Part shown: positions 1 to 5,658 of the stretch, piece by piece
How the letters are laid out: the number at the start of each line of letters is the position of its first letter
Numbering within the stretch: position 1 is the first letter of the stretch
Origin: Capsulimonas sp.
GTDB taxonomy: Bacteria; Armatimonadota; Armatimonadia; Armatimonadales; Capsulimonadaceae
Direction of reading: 5' to 3'
NCBI GenBank assembly: GCA_025963815.1
Contig: JAOQAA010000280.1
Span: 1 to 9,852, forward strand
DNA: 9,852 nt
Notes under the pieces: model-generated
Database searches by the model: none
The model's input: the letters and a program-made list of their open reading frames with translations, nothing else
What the model was told of the DNA's origin: nothing
Made by a program: the position numbers and the translations under genes

Positions 1-27
1 CGAGTGAATGGACGATAGTTATGAGCG

Positions 28-53
28 CCCCTTTTACCTCTGGGCAAAAGGGG
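28..53. terminator. Terminator-like hairpin at the left edge
   Basis: CCCCTTTT (28-35) and AAAAGGGG (46-53) form a perfect 8-bp stem around a 10-base loop. A second small stem, GCGC-ttta-GCGC, follows at 57-68. On the minus strand the stem ends in a T run. The element may end transcription of a gene lying left of the window, from either direction. No long T tract follows on the plus strand, so intrinsic termination is only a possibility. Confidence 0.35.
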
Positions 54-129
54 AAAGCGCTTTAGCGCCGGGGGAATAGGGATTACGCAGGGATTGCGCA
101 AACAGTTCCAAAACCTCGAAAAATCACGG

Positions 130-135
130 TAGAAT
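130..135 (+). promoter_or_regulatory. Probable -10 element (TAGAAT) of the 146-634 gene
   Basis: TAGAAT lies 10 bases before the ATG at 146, in the context CGGTAGAATAA. Only a poor -35 candidate (TTCCAA, 106-111, 18-base spacer) is visible. A start site about 7 bases after the hexamer would fall near 142, leaving almost no 5' leader. The same CGGTA(A/G)AAT wording occurs upstream of prfB at 1436-1444. Confidence 0.4.
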
Positions 136-145
136 AACTTCGCTT

Positions 146-634
146 ATGTCCTTCTTCCGCCGACATCGCCGGCTTTGCCTGCTTTGGGGGCTCCTCTGGA
201 GCCTGATCGTTCTGAGCGCCTCCAGCGGGCTTTGCAACCCGCGAGGCGCTTCCCATACGCATGCCTTGGCTGCCCGGGAGATGTTTGCCTCTTCGAACAC
301 TCCACAAGCCGCCGAGAAACCCATGGCCGCGATGCCGGCCAATTGTCCGTGCTGCCATGGCAAGATGGGCAAGCGCATGAAGTGCTGCCCTGTGATCCCA
401 GCAGGCGCTCCGGTCGCTATGACGTGTATGTGCCTCTCGGCGCCTCCGCACGGCGAGATCGCCGCCACGCTCACTTCCCAGGAATCCTGGCCGCCGGCCA
501 CCCTGCCGGCGTATACATACATGCCCCTCTTTTCTTCCCCATCACTGTCAGCGCCCAGCCGCCGCGACGCCGTTCTCACTCGACCGATTTCCCCATTAGA
601 GAAGCCTCCTTGTTTCGTCGCATTGGTGGTCTGA
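146..634 (+). CDS. Exported Cys/Met/His-rich small protein, function unknown
   Basis: This 162-residue protein matches no family I can name. Residues 5-10 are basic (RRHRRL) and 11-29 are hydrophobic, which suggests a Sec signal peptide or membrane anchor. The core has clustered cysteines: CPCC (67-70), CC (80-81) and C-M-C (94-96). These are interleaved with Met, His and Lys, as in HGKMGKRMKCC. Such a pattern could bind a soft metal (copper, zinc) or form disulphides after export; this is inference. The C-terminal half is rich in Pro and Ser. No Shine-Dalgarno is visible before the ATG, and the -10 hexamer sits 10 bases upstream, so the mRNA is probably leaderless. The next gene follows after 45 bases with its own good ribosome binding site. 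A longer reading frame (175-1044) overlaps it in another frame but shows no protein-like features. Being a gene at all rests on the export signal and Cys clusters. Confidence 0.6.
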   Translation: MSFFRRHRRLCLLWGLLWSLIVLSASSGLCNPRGASHTHALAAREMFASSNTPQAAEKPMAAMPANCPCCHGKMGKRMKCCPVIPAGAPVAMTCMCLSAPPHGEIAATLTSQESWPPATLPAYTYMPLFSSPSLSAPSRRDAVLTRPISPLEKPPCFVALVV

Positions 635-679
635 CCCACTCATGCGATCGTTATTTTAAATATCACAAGGAGTCTTTTC

Positions 680-1375
680 ATGTCTGCTTTCACACGACGG
701 CGTGGCTTCACGCTGATCGAGCTGCTCGTCGTCATCGCGATCATCTCGATTCTCGCCGCAATTCTCTTCCCCGTTTTCGCTCAGGCGCGCGAAAAAGCGC
801 GCGCCACGGCCTGTCTCTCAAACTGCCGCCAGATCGGTCTGGCGTTTATGCAATACGCCCAGGACAACGAGGAATGCCTGCCGCTTTCGACGGACTCTGG
901 GCGGCCGGTTTCCTGGGTCTATACGATGCAGCCGTATCTCAAAAACACGCAGATCTATCGATGCCCCAGCGACCAGAGCACGAACTGGGACGCCCCGATC
1001 GCGCCGGCTGTGGTGACGCGGCTTTCATCCTATTATCTGAATGACTGGCTCGCTGGAACGCTGAAGTACACATCGCTGTCCTCGATCCAGACGCCGGCCA
1101 GCGTGATCTATGTGAGCGAAAGCGCCACGAATAAGACGGGTGACCATTTCCATCCGTTTCTCTGGGCCGCCGACCCCGAAAGGCCGGGAGGCCCGAGCGC
1201 CGGCCAGTTCGACACGGCGAAAAACCAGACCCTGGAGCTGGCGATCACACGGCATCAGGGCGGTATGAACAACGTTTACGCCGACGGTCATGCGAAGTGG
1301 GGCCGCTGGTCTCAGCTCTGGTTCCAGGATCCGTCCCGGAATATCCATGAGGGGGCGTTTGACCCGAGACAGTAA
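680..1375 (+). CDS. Prepilin-type protein with H-X9-DG C-terminal domain (DUF1559-like)
   Basis: This 231-residue protein begins with a type III prepilin signal: RRRG at 6-9, cleavage expected between G9 and F10, and Glu14 at mature position +5. A hydrophobic helix (about 11-31) follows, then [16 protein letters not shown] and QYAQDN (58-63). Near the C-terminus His192 is followed after exactly nine residues by D202-G203, within YADGHAKW, so the H-X9-DG signature is complete. Proteins of this build (prepilin helix plus DUF1559/SBP_bac_10-like domain) occur in large paralogous sets in Planctomycetes and Armatimonadota. They are presumed to be pseudopilins or surface proteins handled by a type II secretion/type IV pilus-like machine, but their true role is not established. 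AAGGAG at 667-672, 7 bases from the ATG, fixes the start. The minus-strand gene at the right edge carries related QYAQDN and YADGH blocks. Confidence 0.92.
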   Translation: MSAFTRRRGFTLIELLVVIAIISILAAILFPVFAQAREKARATACLSNCRQIGLAFMQYAQDNEECLPLSTDSGRPVSWVYTMQPYLKNTQIYRCPSDQSTNWDAPIAPAVVTRLSSYYLNDWLAGTLKYTSLSSIQTPASVIYVSESATNKTGDHFHPFLWAADPERPGGPSAGQFDTAKNQTLELAITRHQGGMNNVYADGHAKWGRWSQLWFQDPSRNIHEGAFDPRQ

Positions 1376-1438
1376 GCCAATATCACGCCCCATCTCGTCC
1401 TACGGACGGAGGCAGAACAAAAAGCGGCCCCCATTCGG

Positions 1439-1444
1439 TAAAAT
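1439..1444 (+). promoter_or_regulatory. Candidate -10 element (TAAAAT) for prfB
   Basis: TAAAAT in the context TCGGTAAAATATAG lies about 75 bases upstream of the prfB start and just before a strong leader hairpin. It shares CGGTA-A-AAT wording with the element at 130-135. No clear -35 is visible at the right distance. The position and AT-rich context after a GC-rich gene make it the most plausible prfB promoter here. Confidence 0.35.
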
Positions 1445-1464
1445 ATAGGGAGATTAACATTGCC

Positions 1465-1492
1465 GCCGGACGGGCTTCTCTCCCCGTCCGGC
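1465..1492 (+). promoter_or_regulatory. Hairpin in the prfB 5' leader
   Basis: GCCGGACGGG (1465-1474) pairs perfectly with CCCGTCCGGC (1483-1492) around an 8-base pyrimidine loop (CTTCTCTC). It lies between the candidate -10 and the ribosome binding site (GGAG 1504-1507, AAGGA 1509-1513). No T run follows, so it is not a typical intrinsic terminator. It may be a structured leader, or a 3'-end stem for the upstream gene if readthrough occurs. Confidence 0.45.
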
Positions 1493-1518
1493 CCCTTAAC
1501 ACCGGAGCAAGGAACCCA

Positions 1519-2640
1519 TTGATCGACGACGTCGTCAAAACAAGCGAGCAGATCGGCGCGCGGCTGGAGCAGCTGAGCGGACCGATGGATATCGAAGGCA
1601 AGCGGGCGCAGGCGGCGGAGCTGGAGGCGATGACCGCTGAGGAAGGCTTCTGGGACGATCCCTCGTCCGCACAGGAGAAGATGCAGCGGCTGAACGCTAT
1701 CAAGGAAAGCATCGCGCCCTGGCAGGCGGTCCGCAAGCGTCTGGAAGATGTCGGTACGCTGCTGGAGCTGGCGCAGCTCGAAGACGATCCGGAAGCCTAC
1801 GAAGCCGAGGCGAGCGCGGAGCTTGCCGGCGTCACGCAAACGCTGGACAAACTCGAAATCGACACCCTGCTGTCGGGTCCGCACGACGCCGCGCCGGCCC
1901 TGCTGGAAATCAACGCGGGCGCAGGCGGCGACGAGGCAAACGACTGGGCCTCCATGCTGCTGCGCATGTATCTGCGCTGGGCGGAAAGCAACGGATATAA
2001 AGTCGAGATCGTCGACGAAGTCGAGGGCGACGTGGCCGGCATCAAGAGCAGCACCCTGCGCATCGAAGGCAAAAGCGCCTACGGGCTTTTGCAGGGCGAG
2101 CGCGGCGTCCATCGCTTAGTGCGCCTGTCTCCCTTCAACGCCAACAACAAGCGCCAGACATCGTTCGCTTCCGTGGACGTCGTTCCGGAAGTGGCTGAAG
2201 TCGGCGAAGTTGAGATCCCAGATAAAGACATTCGGCGCGACGTCTACCGCGCCTCGGGCGCCGGCGGCCAGCACGTCAACAAGACCAGCTCAGCCGTACG
2301 CCTCACGCACCTCCCAACGGGGATCGTCGTGAGCTGCCAAAACGAACGCAGCCAGACACAGAACGAAGCCTTCGCCACCAAGGTTCTAAAAGCCAAACTT
2401 TTGGAGCTGGCGCGCCAGGAAAACAAGGCGAGCATCGACGAACTACGCGGCGAGCGCCGGGGGATCGAGTTCGGATCGCAGATCCGCAACTACGTCTTCC
2501 AGCCCTACACACTCGTGAAAGATGTGCGAACCGGCCACGAGACCGGCGACATCCTACGCGTGATGAACGGCGAGTTCGACGATTTCATCGACGCCTATCT
2601 GCGCTGGCAGCACGCCCAGCGGCATCAGGTGGAAGATTAG
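1519..2640 (+). CDS. prfB: Peptide chain release factor 2 (RF2)
   Basis: RF2 recognises UGA and UAA stop codons in the ribosomal A site and triggers peptidyl-tRNA hydrolysis. The 373-residue product is full length for the family. The N-terminal helical domain is followed by the core domain, with NAGAGGDEANDWASML around 135 and MYLRWAES after it. The RF2-specific stop-codon tripeptide SPF is at 204-206 and the catalytic GGQ loop at 249-251, within YRASGAGGQHVNKT. SPF rather than PxT separates it from RF1. The start is TTG, supported by AAGGA at 1509-1513, 5 bases upstream; the resulting N-terminus matches E. coli RF2 in extent. The next in-frame ATG (1585) falls at residue 23, exactly where many prfB genes carry the CTT-TGA +1 frameshift site. 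Here that region reads straight through, so there is no programmed frameshift. The gene ends in TAG, a codon its own product does not read. A repeat starts on the base after the stop. Confidence 0.97.
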   Translation: MIDDVVKTSEQIGARLEQLSGPMDIEGKRAQAAELEAMTAEEGFWDDPSSAQEKMQRLNAIKESIAPWQAVRKRLEDVGTLLELAQLEDDPEAYEAEASAELAGVTQTLDKLEIDTLLSGPHDAAPALLEINAGAGGDEANDWASMLLRMYLRWAESNGYKVEIVDEVEGDVAGIKSSTLRIEGKSAYGLLQGERGVHRLVRLSPFNANNKRQTSFASVDVVPEVAEVGEVEIPDKDIRRDVYRASGAGGQHVNKTSSAVRLTHLPTGIVVSCQNERSQTQNEAFATKVLKAKLLELARQENKASIDELRGERRGIEFGSQIRNYVFQPYTLVKDVRTGHETGDILRVMNGEFDDFIDAYLRWQHAQRHQVED

Positions 2641-2686
2641 CGGCCCTCACCCCCCGCCCCCCTCTCCCAATTCTGGGAGAGGGGGA
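2641..2686 (+). repeat. Hairpin repeat, left copy (inverted relative to 2748-2793)
   Basis: This 46-base unit starts on the base after the prfB stop. It contains a perfect 12-bp stem (2658-2669 with 2674-2685) around the loop ATTC. It matches the reverse complement of 2748-2793 at 42 of 46 bases. The wording (CCCTCACCCC then CTCTCCCAATTCTGGGAGAG) resembles dispersed intergenic repeats I recall from several environmental phyla. No T run follows, so it could stabilise the prfB 3' end or act as a terminator only with help from the AT-rich spacer. Confidence 0.85.
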
Positions 2687-2747
2687 GTCAGATAAAGATA
2701 AACATTTTTGTTCTGATTTTTTAAGAACTTACCTCAGAAACTCTGGT

Positions 2748-2793
2748 TCCCCTTCTCCCAGAATTGGGAGAAGGGGCCGGGGGATGAGGGCCG
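2748..2793 (-). repeat. Hairpin repeat, right copy
   Basis: The second copy lies in opposite orientation, 61 bases from the first, with an AT-rich spacer between them. Its own perfect 12-bp stem pairs 2749-2760 with 2765-2776 around GAAT. Two of its four differences from the left copy are the two partners of one stem base pair (C-G on the left, T-A on the right), so folding is preserved. The pair can also form one long 46-base arm-to-arm structure. It lies 21 bases upstream of the GTG at 2815, leaving no room for a promoter downstream of it. Confidence 0.85.
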
Positions 2794-2814
2794 AACGCAA
2801 GCCATGGAGAGACC

Positions 2815-3570
2815 GTGAAGAACAACCCATTTCGGAAGACGGTGATCTTGTCCCTGGTCGGTCTTGGATTGACAGCGGCGTTCGCCGCCGCCGCCCGGTC
2901 GGCGTATGCACGGAACGAAGCTCGCGGCGACGCCGCGCGGCAAGGCGCATCGGGGGAATCCAATCTCGCGGCCTCCAAAGACACCATCCATATCGCCCAG
3001 CCTCTTGTGGGCGAGGGCTCATCTGAACATGAGACAAACCTGGGGAACTTGATCGCCGACTCGATTCGCGCGGCGAGTAACGCGGAGGTTGCTATTCTTC
3101 CGGCCGATGAGATCTCTGAAACGACGATTCCCGCAGGCGACATCAAGCCCGGCGACCTCGCCAAAGCCCTCCGCTACGCGAACGATCCCAGCGACACGAT
3201 CGTCGTGCTGGATCTGACGGGCAGCCAGATCCTTCAAGCGGCCGAGCGCTCGGTTTCCCATCTTCCCCAGCCATTTCCCGGCTTCCTCCAAGTCAGCGGC
3301 CTGCAAGTGCGCTACGATCCCGCCCAGCCCGTCGGTAAGCGCGTCAAGCTCGCCGGGGCCGACAGCTCTGAAATCTCCGCAACAAAACACTACAAAGTCG
3401 CCACCACCCGCACCCTCGCCGGCGGCGGCCTCGGCTACTTCAAAGTCTGGAAAAAATCCGACGCCGACGACGAAACCAACATCTCCGTCACCAAAGCCCT
3501 GGCCACCTATCTCGCCGGCCACAAAGTCCTCACCATCGCCGTCGAAGGCCGCGTCGCGCCGCTGAAGTAA
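2815..3570 (+). CDS. Exported stand-alone 5'-nucleotidase C-terminal domain protein
   Basis: The 251-residue product has an N-terminal signal sequence (basic FRK, then hydrophobic 9-28, likely cleavage near ARSA-YA or YA-RN). It then has one domain resembling the C-terminal, substrate-binding domain of periplasmic 5'-nucleotidases (5_nucleotid_C, UshA-like). Matching landmarks are E73-x-N75-LGNLIADSIR, IPAGDIKPGD (105-114), VVLDLTGSQIL (130-140) and FLQVSGLQVRYD (157-168). The N-terminal metallophosphoesterase domain of UshA is absent, and no remnant lies upstream, where there are only repeats. The usual NGG-x-R loop before 'IPAGDI' reads PADEIS here. The protein is therefore unlikely to be a conventional nucleotidase and may be a binding or partner protein; this is inference. 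The GTG start is chosen for GGAGA at 2806-2810 and the signal peptide directly after it. The next gene begins six bases after its stop. Confidence 0.85.
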   Translation: MKNNPFRKTVILSLVGLGLTAAFAAAARSAYARNEARGDAARQGASGESNLAASKDTIHIAQPLVGEGSSEHETNLGNLIADSIRAASNAEVAILPADEISETTIPAGDIKPGDLAKALRYANDPSDTIVVLDLTGSQILQAAERSVSHLPQPFPGFLQVSGLQVRYDPAQPVGKRVKLAGADSSEISATKHYKVATTRTLAGGGLGYFKVWKKSDADDETNISVTKALATYLAGHKVLTIAVEGRVAPLK

Positions 3571-3576
3571 ACGACA

Positions 3577-4119
3577 ATGACAACCCCGCCTCGTTTTGCG
3601 AGTGATGATCTGTATGACGCTCGGATTGCGCAGAAAGAACAGAGCGAACTTCGCCAGTGGCGGCTTGTTGTAATTGCCTATCCGTGCCTGATTCTACTCT
3701 CCTGTGCGATGGGAGTGTCGCATGCGAGACACCCATTTCCCGGCTCGCCGATTGAAAAGATTCTTTATCAAGCGTTGTTTTTTGGCCCACCCGTCTTCCT
3801 ATCAGTCTCTTGGCTGGATGCGTTAGAGAAACGTCGAAAGAACTTGGGCAATGCGACGGAACCGATGGTGCTCGTGTCGTCCATGGTGAATTTCCTGATG
3901 GATCCAACGGCTAAAGCGATGCTGACTATGCGCCAACACCATCAATCGGCAGAGCTGATAGCGCTCAGCATTTTTGCCTCGGCGATTTTGCTTTTGAATC
4001 TCGTGACCTTGCTGCGCCAATGGCGGCGTCATTTCATGAATTACAGAAGCCGGCGACAAGAAAAGCGTGACCCACGCATAATTGTCATTCAGCCAGATGA
4101 TACAAACGCATATCCATGA
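3577..4119 (+). CDS. Small multi-pass membrane protein, function unknown
   Basis: This 180-residue protein is not one I recognise. Hydrophobic segments at about 30-47, 64-80 and 127-146 suggest three membrane helices. Between the second and third lies a charged stretch (DALEKRRKNL) and a possible amphipathic segment (97-118). The cytosol-like ends are polar: an acidic N-terminus and a very basic 149-165 (RQWRRHFMNYRSRRQEKR). It starts six bases after the previous stop, so it is probably co-transcribed with it, but no Shine-Dalgarno is evident before the ATG and translation may be coupled. Its base composition is visibly more AT-rich than its neighbours, and codon use is less GC-ended, which may mean it is a recent or fast-evolving gene. 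No terminator follows; 4120-4157 is AT-rich without a clear feature. Confidence 0.7.
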   Translation: MTTPPRFASDDLYDARIAQKEQSELRQWRLVVIAYPCLILLSCAMGVSHARHPFPGSPIEKILYQALFFGPPVFLSVSWLDALEKRRKNLGNATEPMVLVSSMVNFLMDPTAKAMLTMRQHHQSAELIALSIFASAILLLNLVTLLRQWRRHFMNYRSRRQEKRDPRIIVIQPDDTNAYP

Positions 4120-4157
4120 TCAACGAACTTTCCAAAAGCTTTGTTTCCCGATTAATA

Positions 4158-4187
4158 TTGCAAATGGTTCAAAACAAGCGCTATAAT
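4158..4187 (+). promoter_or_regulatory. Sigma-70-type promoter of the mannoside operon
   Basis: TTGCAA (4158-4163) is followed by an 18-base spacer and a perfect TATAAT (4182-4187). Transcription should begin near 4194, giving a leader of about 100 bases before the ATG at 4296. The leader holds a weak stem (TCTCT 4214-4218 with AGAGA 4226-4230) but no riboswitch I can recognise. No clear operator palindrome overlaps the promoter. Confidence 0.7.
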
Positions 4188-4295
4188 CATTGAAACATTT
4201 CACCTTATATTAGTCTCTAAATTTCAGAGATAATCGTGAGTTGGTTTTCAGGTACAACCGGTTTCACGGACTCGAATGTCGCAAGGAAGGTCTCA

Positions 4296-5213
4296 ATGTA
4301 CAAATCACAGCTTCTTATTCTCGTCGGCGCAGCGCTCGCGTTGTCGATGGCCTTCGCAAACCCAGCCAAAGCCGCTCCGACAGCGCAGGCGACAGCGGCT
4401 TGGACCGGAGAAACGACGGATTATCACGGGTTCCAATGCCATCATCTCAAGATCGATGGATGTGACGCCATGGTGGTGGAGCCGAAACAGGCGGCGCCCG
4501 GCAAGCCGTGGATCTGGCGCGCGATGTTTTGGGACGCCTTCCCCAATGTCGATCTGGCGCTGCTTGACAAAGGCTTCCATCTCGCTTATATTGAAGTCGG
4601 CAATACGTTTGGCTGCCCGGACGCGATGGCGCATTGGGACCCGTTTTACAAGACGCTCACCGAGACTTACGGTCTCTCCAAGTATCCCGCGCTGGAAGGA
4701 TTGAGCCGGGGCGGTCTTTATATTTACCGATGGGCCGCCGTCAATACGGACAAGGTCGGCTGCATCTACGGCGACGCCGCCGTGTGCGACTTCAAAAGCT
4801 GGCCCGGAGGCAAGGGCAAAGGTCCGGGCAGCGCTGGCGACTGGGCCGAGTTGATCAAGGACTATCACTTCAAAGACGAAGCCGAGGCGCTCGCCTTCAA
4901 AGGCAACCCGCTGGACAATATGCAGCCGCTCGCAAAAGCTCATATCCCGATCATCCATGTGTACGGCGACGCCGACACGGACCTGCCGCCGGACGAGAAC
5001 TCCGTGATCGCCCGCGAGCGTTATCTCAAACTCGGCGGGACATTCTTCACCATCGTCAAGCACGGCTGCGCCCACCACCCCCACGGCCTCTCCAGCCCCG
5101 CCCCCGCCGTGGATTTCATCGTGGCGCACACGGGACATAAGCCATCGAAGAAGAAATCACCCGCCGATCGTTCTGGCGAGATCGTCACGCTCCAGCCGGG
5201 CGAGTGGCAATAA
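4296..5213 (+). CDS. Exported alpha/beta-hydrolase, probable esterase
   Basis: The 305-residue protein opens with a classic Sec signal peptide (residues 1-26, cleavage after AKA). The mature part has an alpha/beta-hydrolase layout. The nucleophile elbow is G-L-S137-R-G-G (135-140). An acid candidate is Asp225 or Asp228 in VYGDADTD. A histidine candidate lies in the cluster HGCAHHPHGL (256-265), most likely His261 or His263. Four or more Cys in the mature part could form disulphides. Related secreted hydrolases of planctomycete type are known to me only as uncharacterised, so the substrate is open. Because it leads an operon with two alpha-mannosidases, a carbohydrate acyl esterase is a reasonable guess. 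The start is the ATG at 4296, with AAGGAAGG at 4283-4290, rather than an in-frame upstream ATG at 4236 that would put 20 polar residues ahead of the signal peptide. Confidence 0.85.
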   Translation: MYKSQLLILVGAALALSMAFANPAKAAPTAQATAAWTGETTDYHGFQCHHLKIDGCDAMVVEPKQAAPGKPWIWRAMFWDAFPNVDLALLDKGFHLAYIEVGNTFGCPDAMAHWDPFYKTLTETYGLSKYPALEGLSRGGLYIYRWAAVNTDKVGCIYGDAAVCDFKSWPGGKGKGPGSAGDWAELIKDYHFKDEAEALAFKGNPLDNMQPLAKAHIPIIHVYGDADTDLPPDENSVIARERYLKLGGTFFTIVKHGCAHHPHGLSSPAPAVDFIVAHTGHKPSKKKSPADRSGEIVTLQPGEWQ

Positions 5214-5260
5214 CAAGAGTATCGTTTACAAAAGACGGCGGAAGAAAGTTAGAGGAAATC

Positions 5261-5626
5261 ATGAGTTTCGATCTTGCCGTCTTTTACAGCTCCCGAGCGC
5301 TCTCCAAAGAAGAAGCTAAGCGTCGTTGCCTCGATTCCTCGGAAGTCCAGGAGGGGGCTCCCATGCTTGCTTTTCAGAAAGATTTAGCAGTCGTCTATCC
5401 CGATTTAGAGGCGATCCCGGAAGATAAATTAGAGAGTTCGCCGTGGAGCTTCAGCCCTGATCGATCGGGCGGGCAGACGTTCCTCTGCATACGATGGTCC
5501 GCAGTGGATACGGTTGTCCCGATCATCTTCGAGATCGCTTTAAAGCATAATCTTGTCGTGTATGATCCGCAAGATGACGAAGTGTATGTCTCGAACGAGC
5601 TGTTTGACGCATCCCCGCAGCCTTAA
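5261..5626 (+). CDS. Small cytosolic protein, function unknown
   Basis: The 121-residue product has no signal peptide or membrane segment, unlike the genes on both sides. It starts MSFDLAVFY. It has a conserved-looking SSPWSF (59-64) and DRSGGQTFLCIRWS (67-80), followed by a hydrophobic helix-like stretch (82-95) and HNLVVYDPQDDEVY (96-109). From memory this resembles small 'SYDLAVW...SPWS...W...YDPQ' proteins scattered in actinobacteria and proteobacteria, some of which sit in contact-toxin immunity regions; I cannot assign a function. The start at 5261 is preferred for AGAGGA at 5251-5256. A GTG at 5204 would add 19 residues and overlap the preceding gene. It lies 47 bases after the hydrolase and 32 bases before the GH92 gene, on the same strand, so it is probably part of their transcript. 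Confidence 0.75.
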   Translation: MSFDLAVFYSSRALSKEEAKRRCLDSSEVQEGAPMLAFQKDLAVVYPDLEAIPEDKLESSPWSFSPDRSGGQTFLCIRWSAVDTVVPIIFEIALKHNLVVYDPQDDEVYVSNELFDASPQP

Positions 5627-5658
5627 TTTTTACGGTCCACAATTTGGAACACCCAACG

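Noticed and set aside
175..1044. Long plus-strand open frame overlapping the Cys-rich gene and most of the pseudopilin gene
   Set aside because: It spans two better-supported genes in another frame, is rich in Arg/His/Pro as expected for an out-of-frame read of GC-rich DNA, and has no recognisable domain.
1574..1600. Possible +1 programmed frameshift in prfB
   Set aside because: The expected CTT-TGA site and upstream Shine-Dalgarno-like spur are missing, and the zero frame is continuous from the TTG with good alignment on both sides.
1312..2112. Antisense open frame over prfB
   Set aside because: It is opposite to a certain gene, has no motif, and its composition is that of a GC-rich antisense shadow.
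2641..2793. CRISPR-like array or insertion sequence
   Set aside because: There are only two copies, in opposite orientation, with internal palindromes. No transposase, spacers of uniform size or obvious target duplication are visible.
4188..4295. Riboswitch in the operon leader
   Set aside because: Only a weak 5-bp stem is visible and no known riboswitch core could be recognised.
4305..5138. Antisense open frame over the hydrolase gene
   Set aside because: It has no signal, domain or ribosome binding site, and the sense gene has a full catalytic layout and signal peptide.
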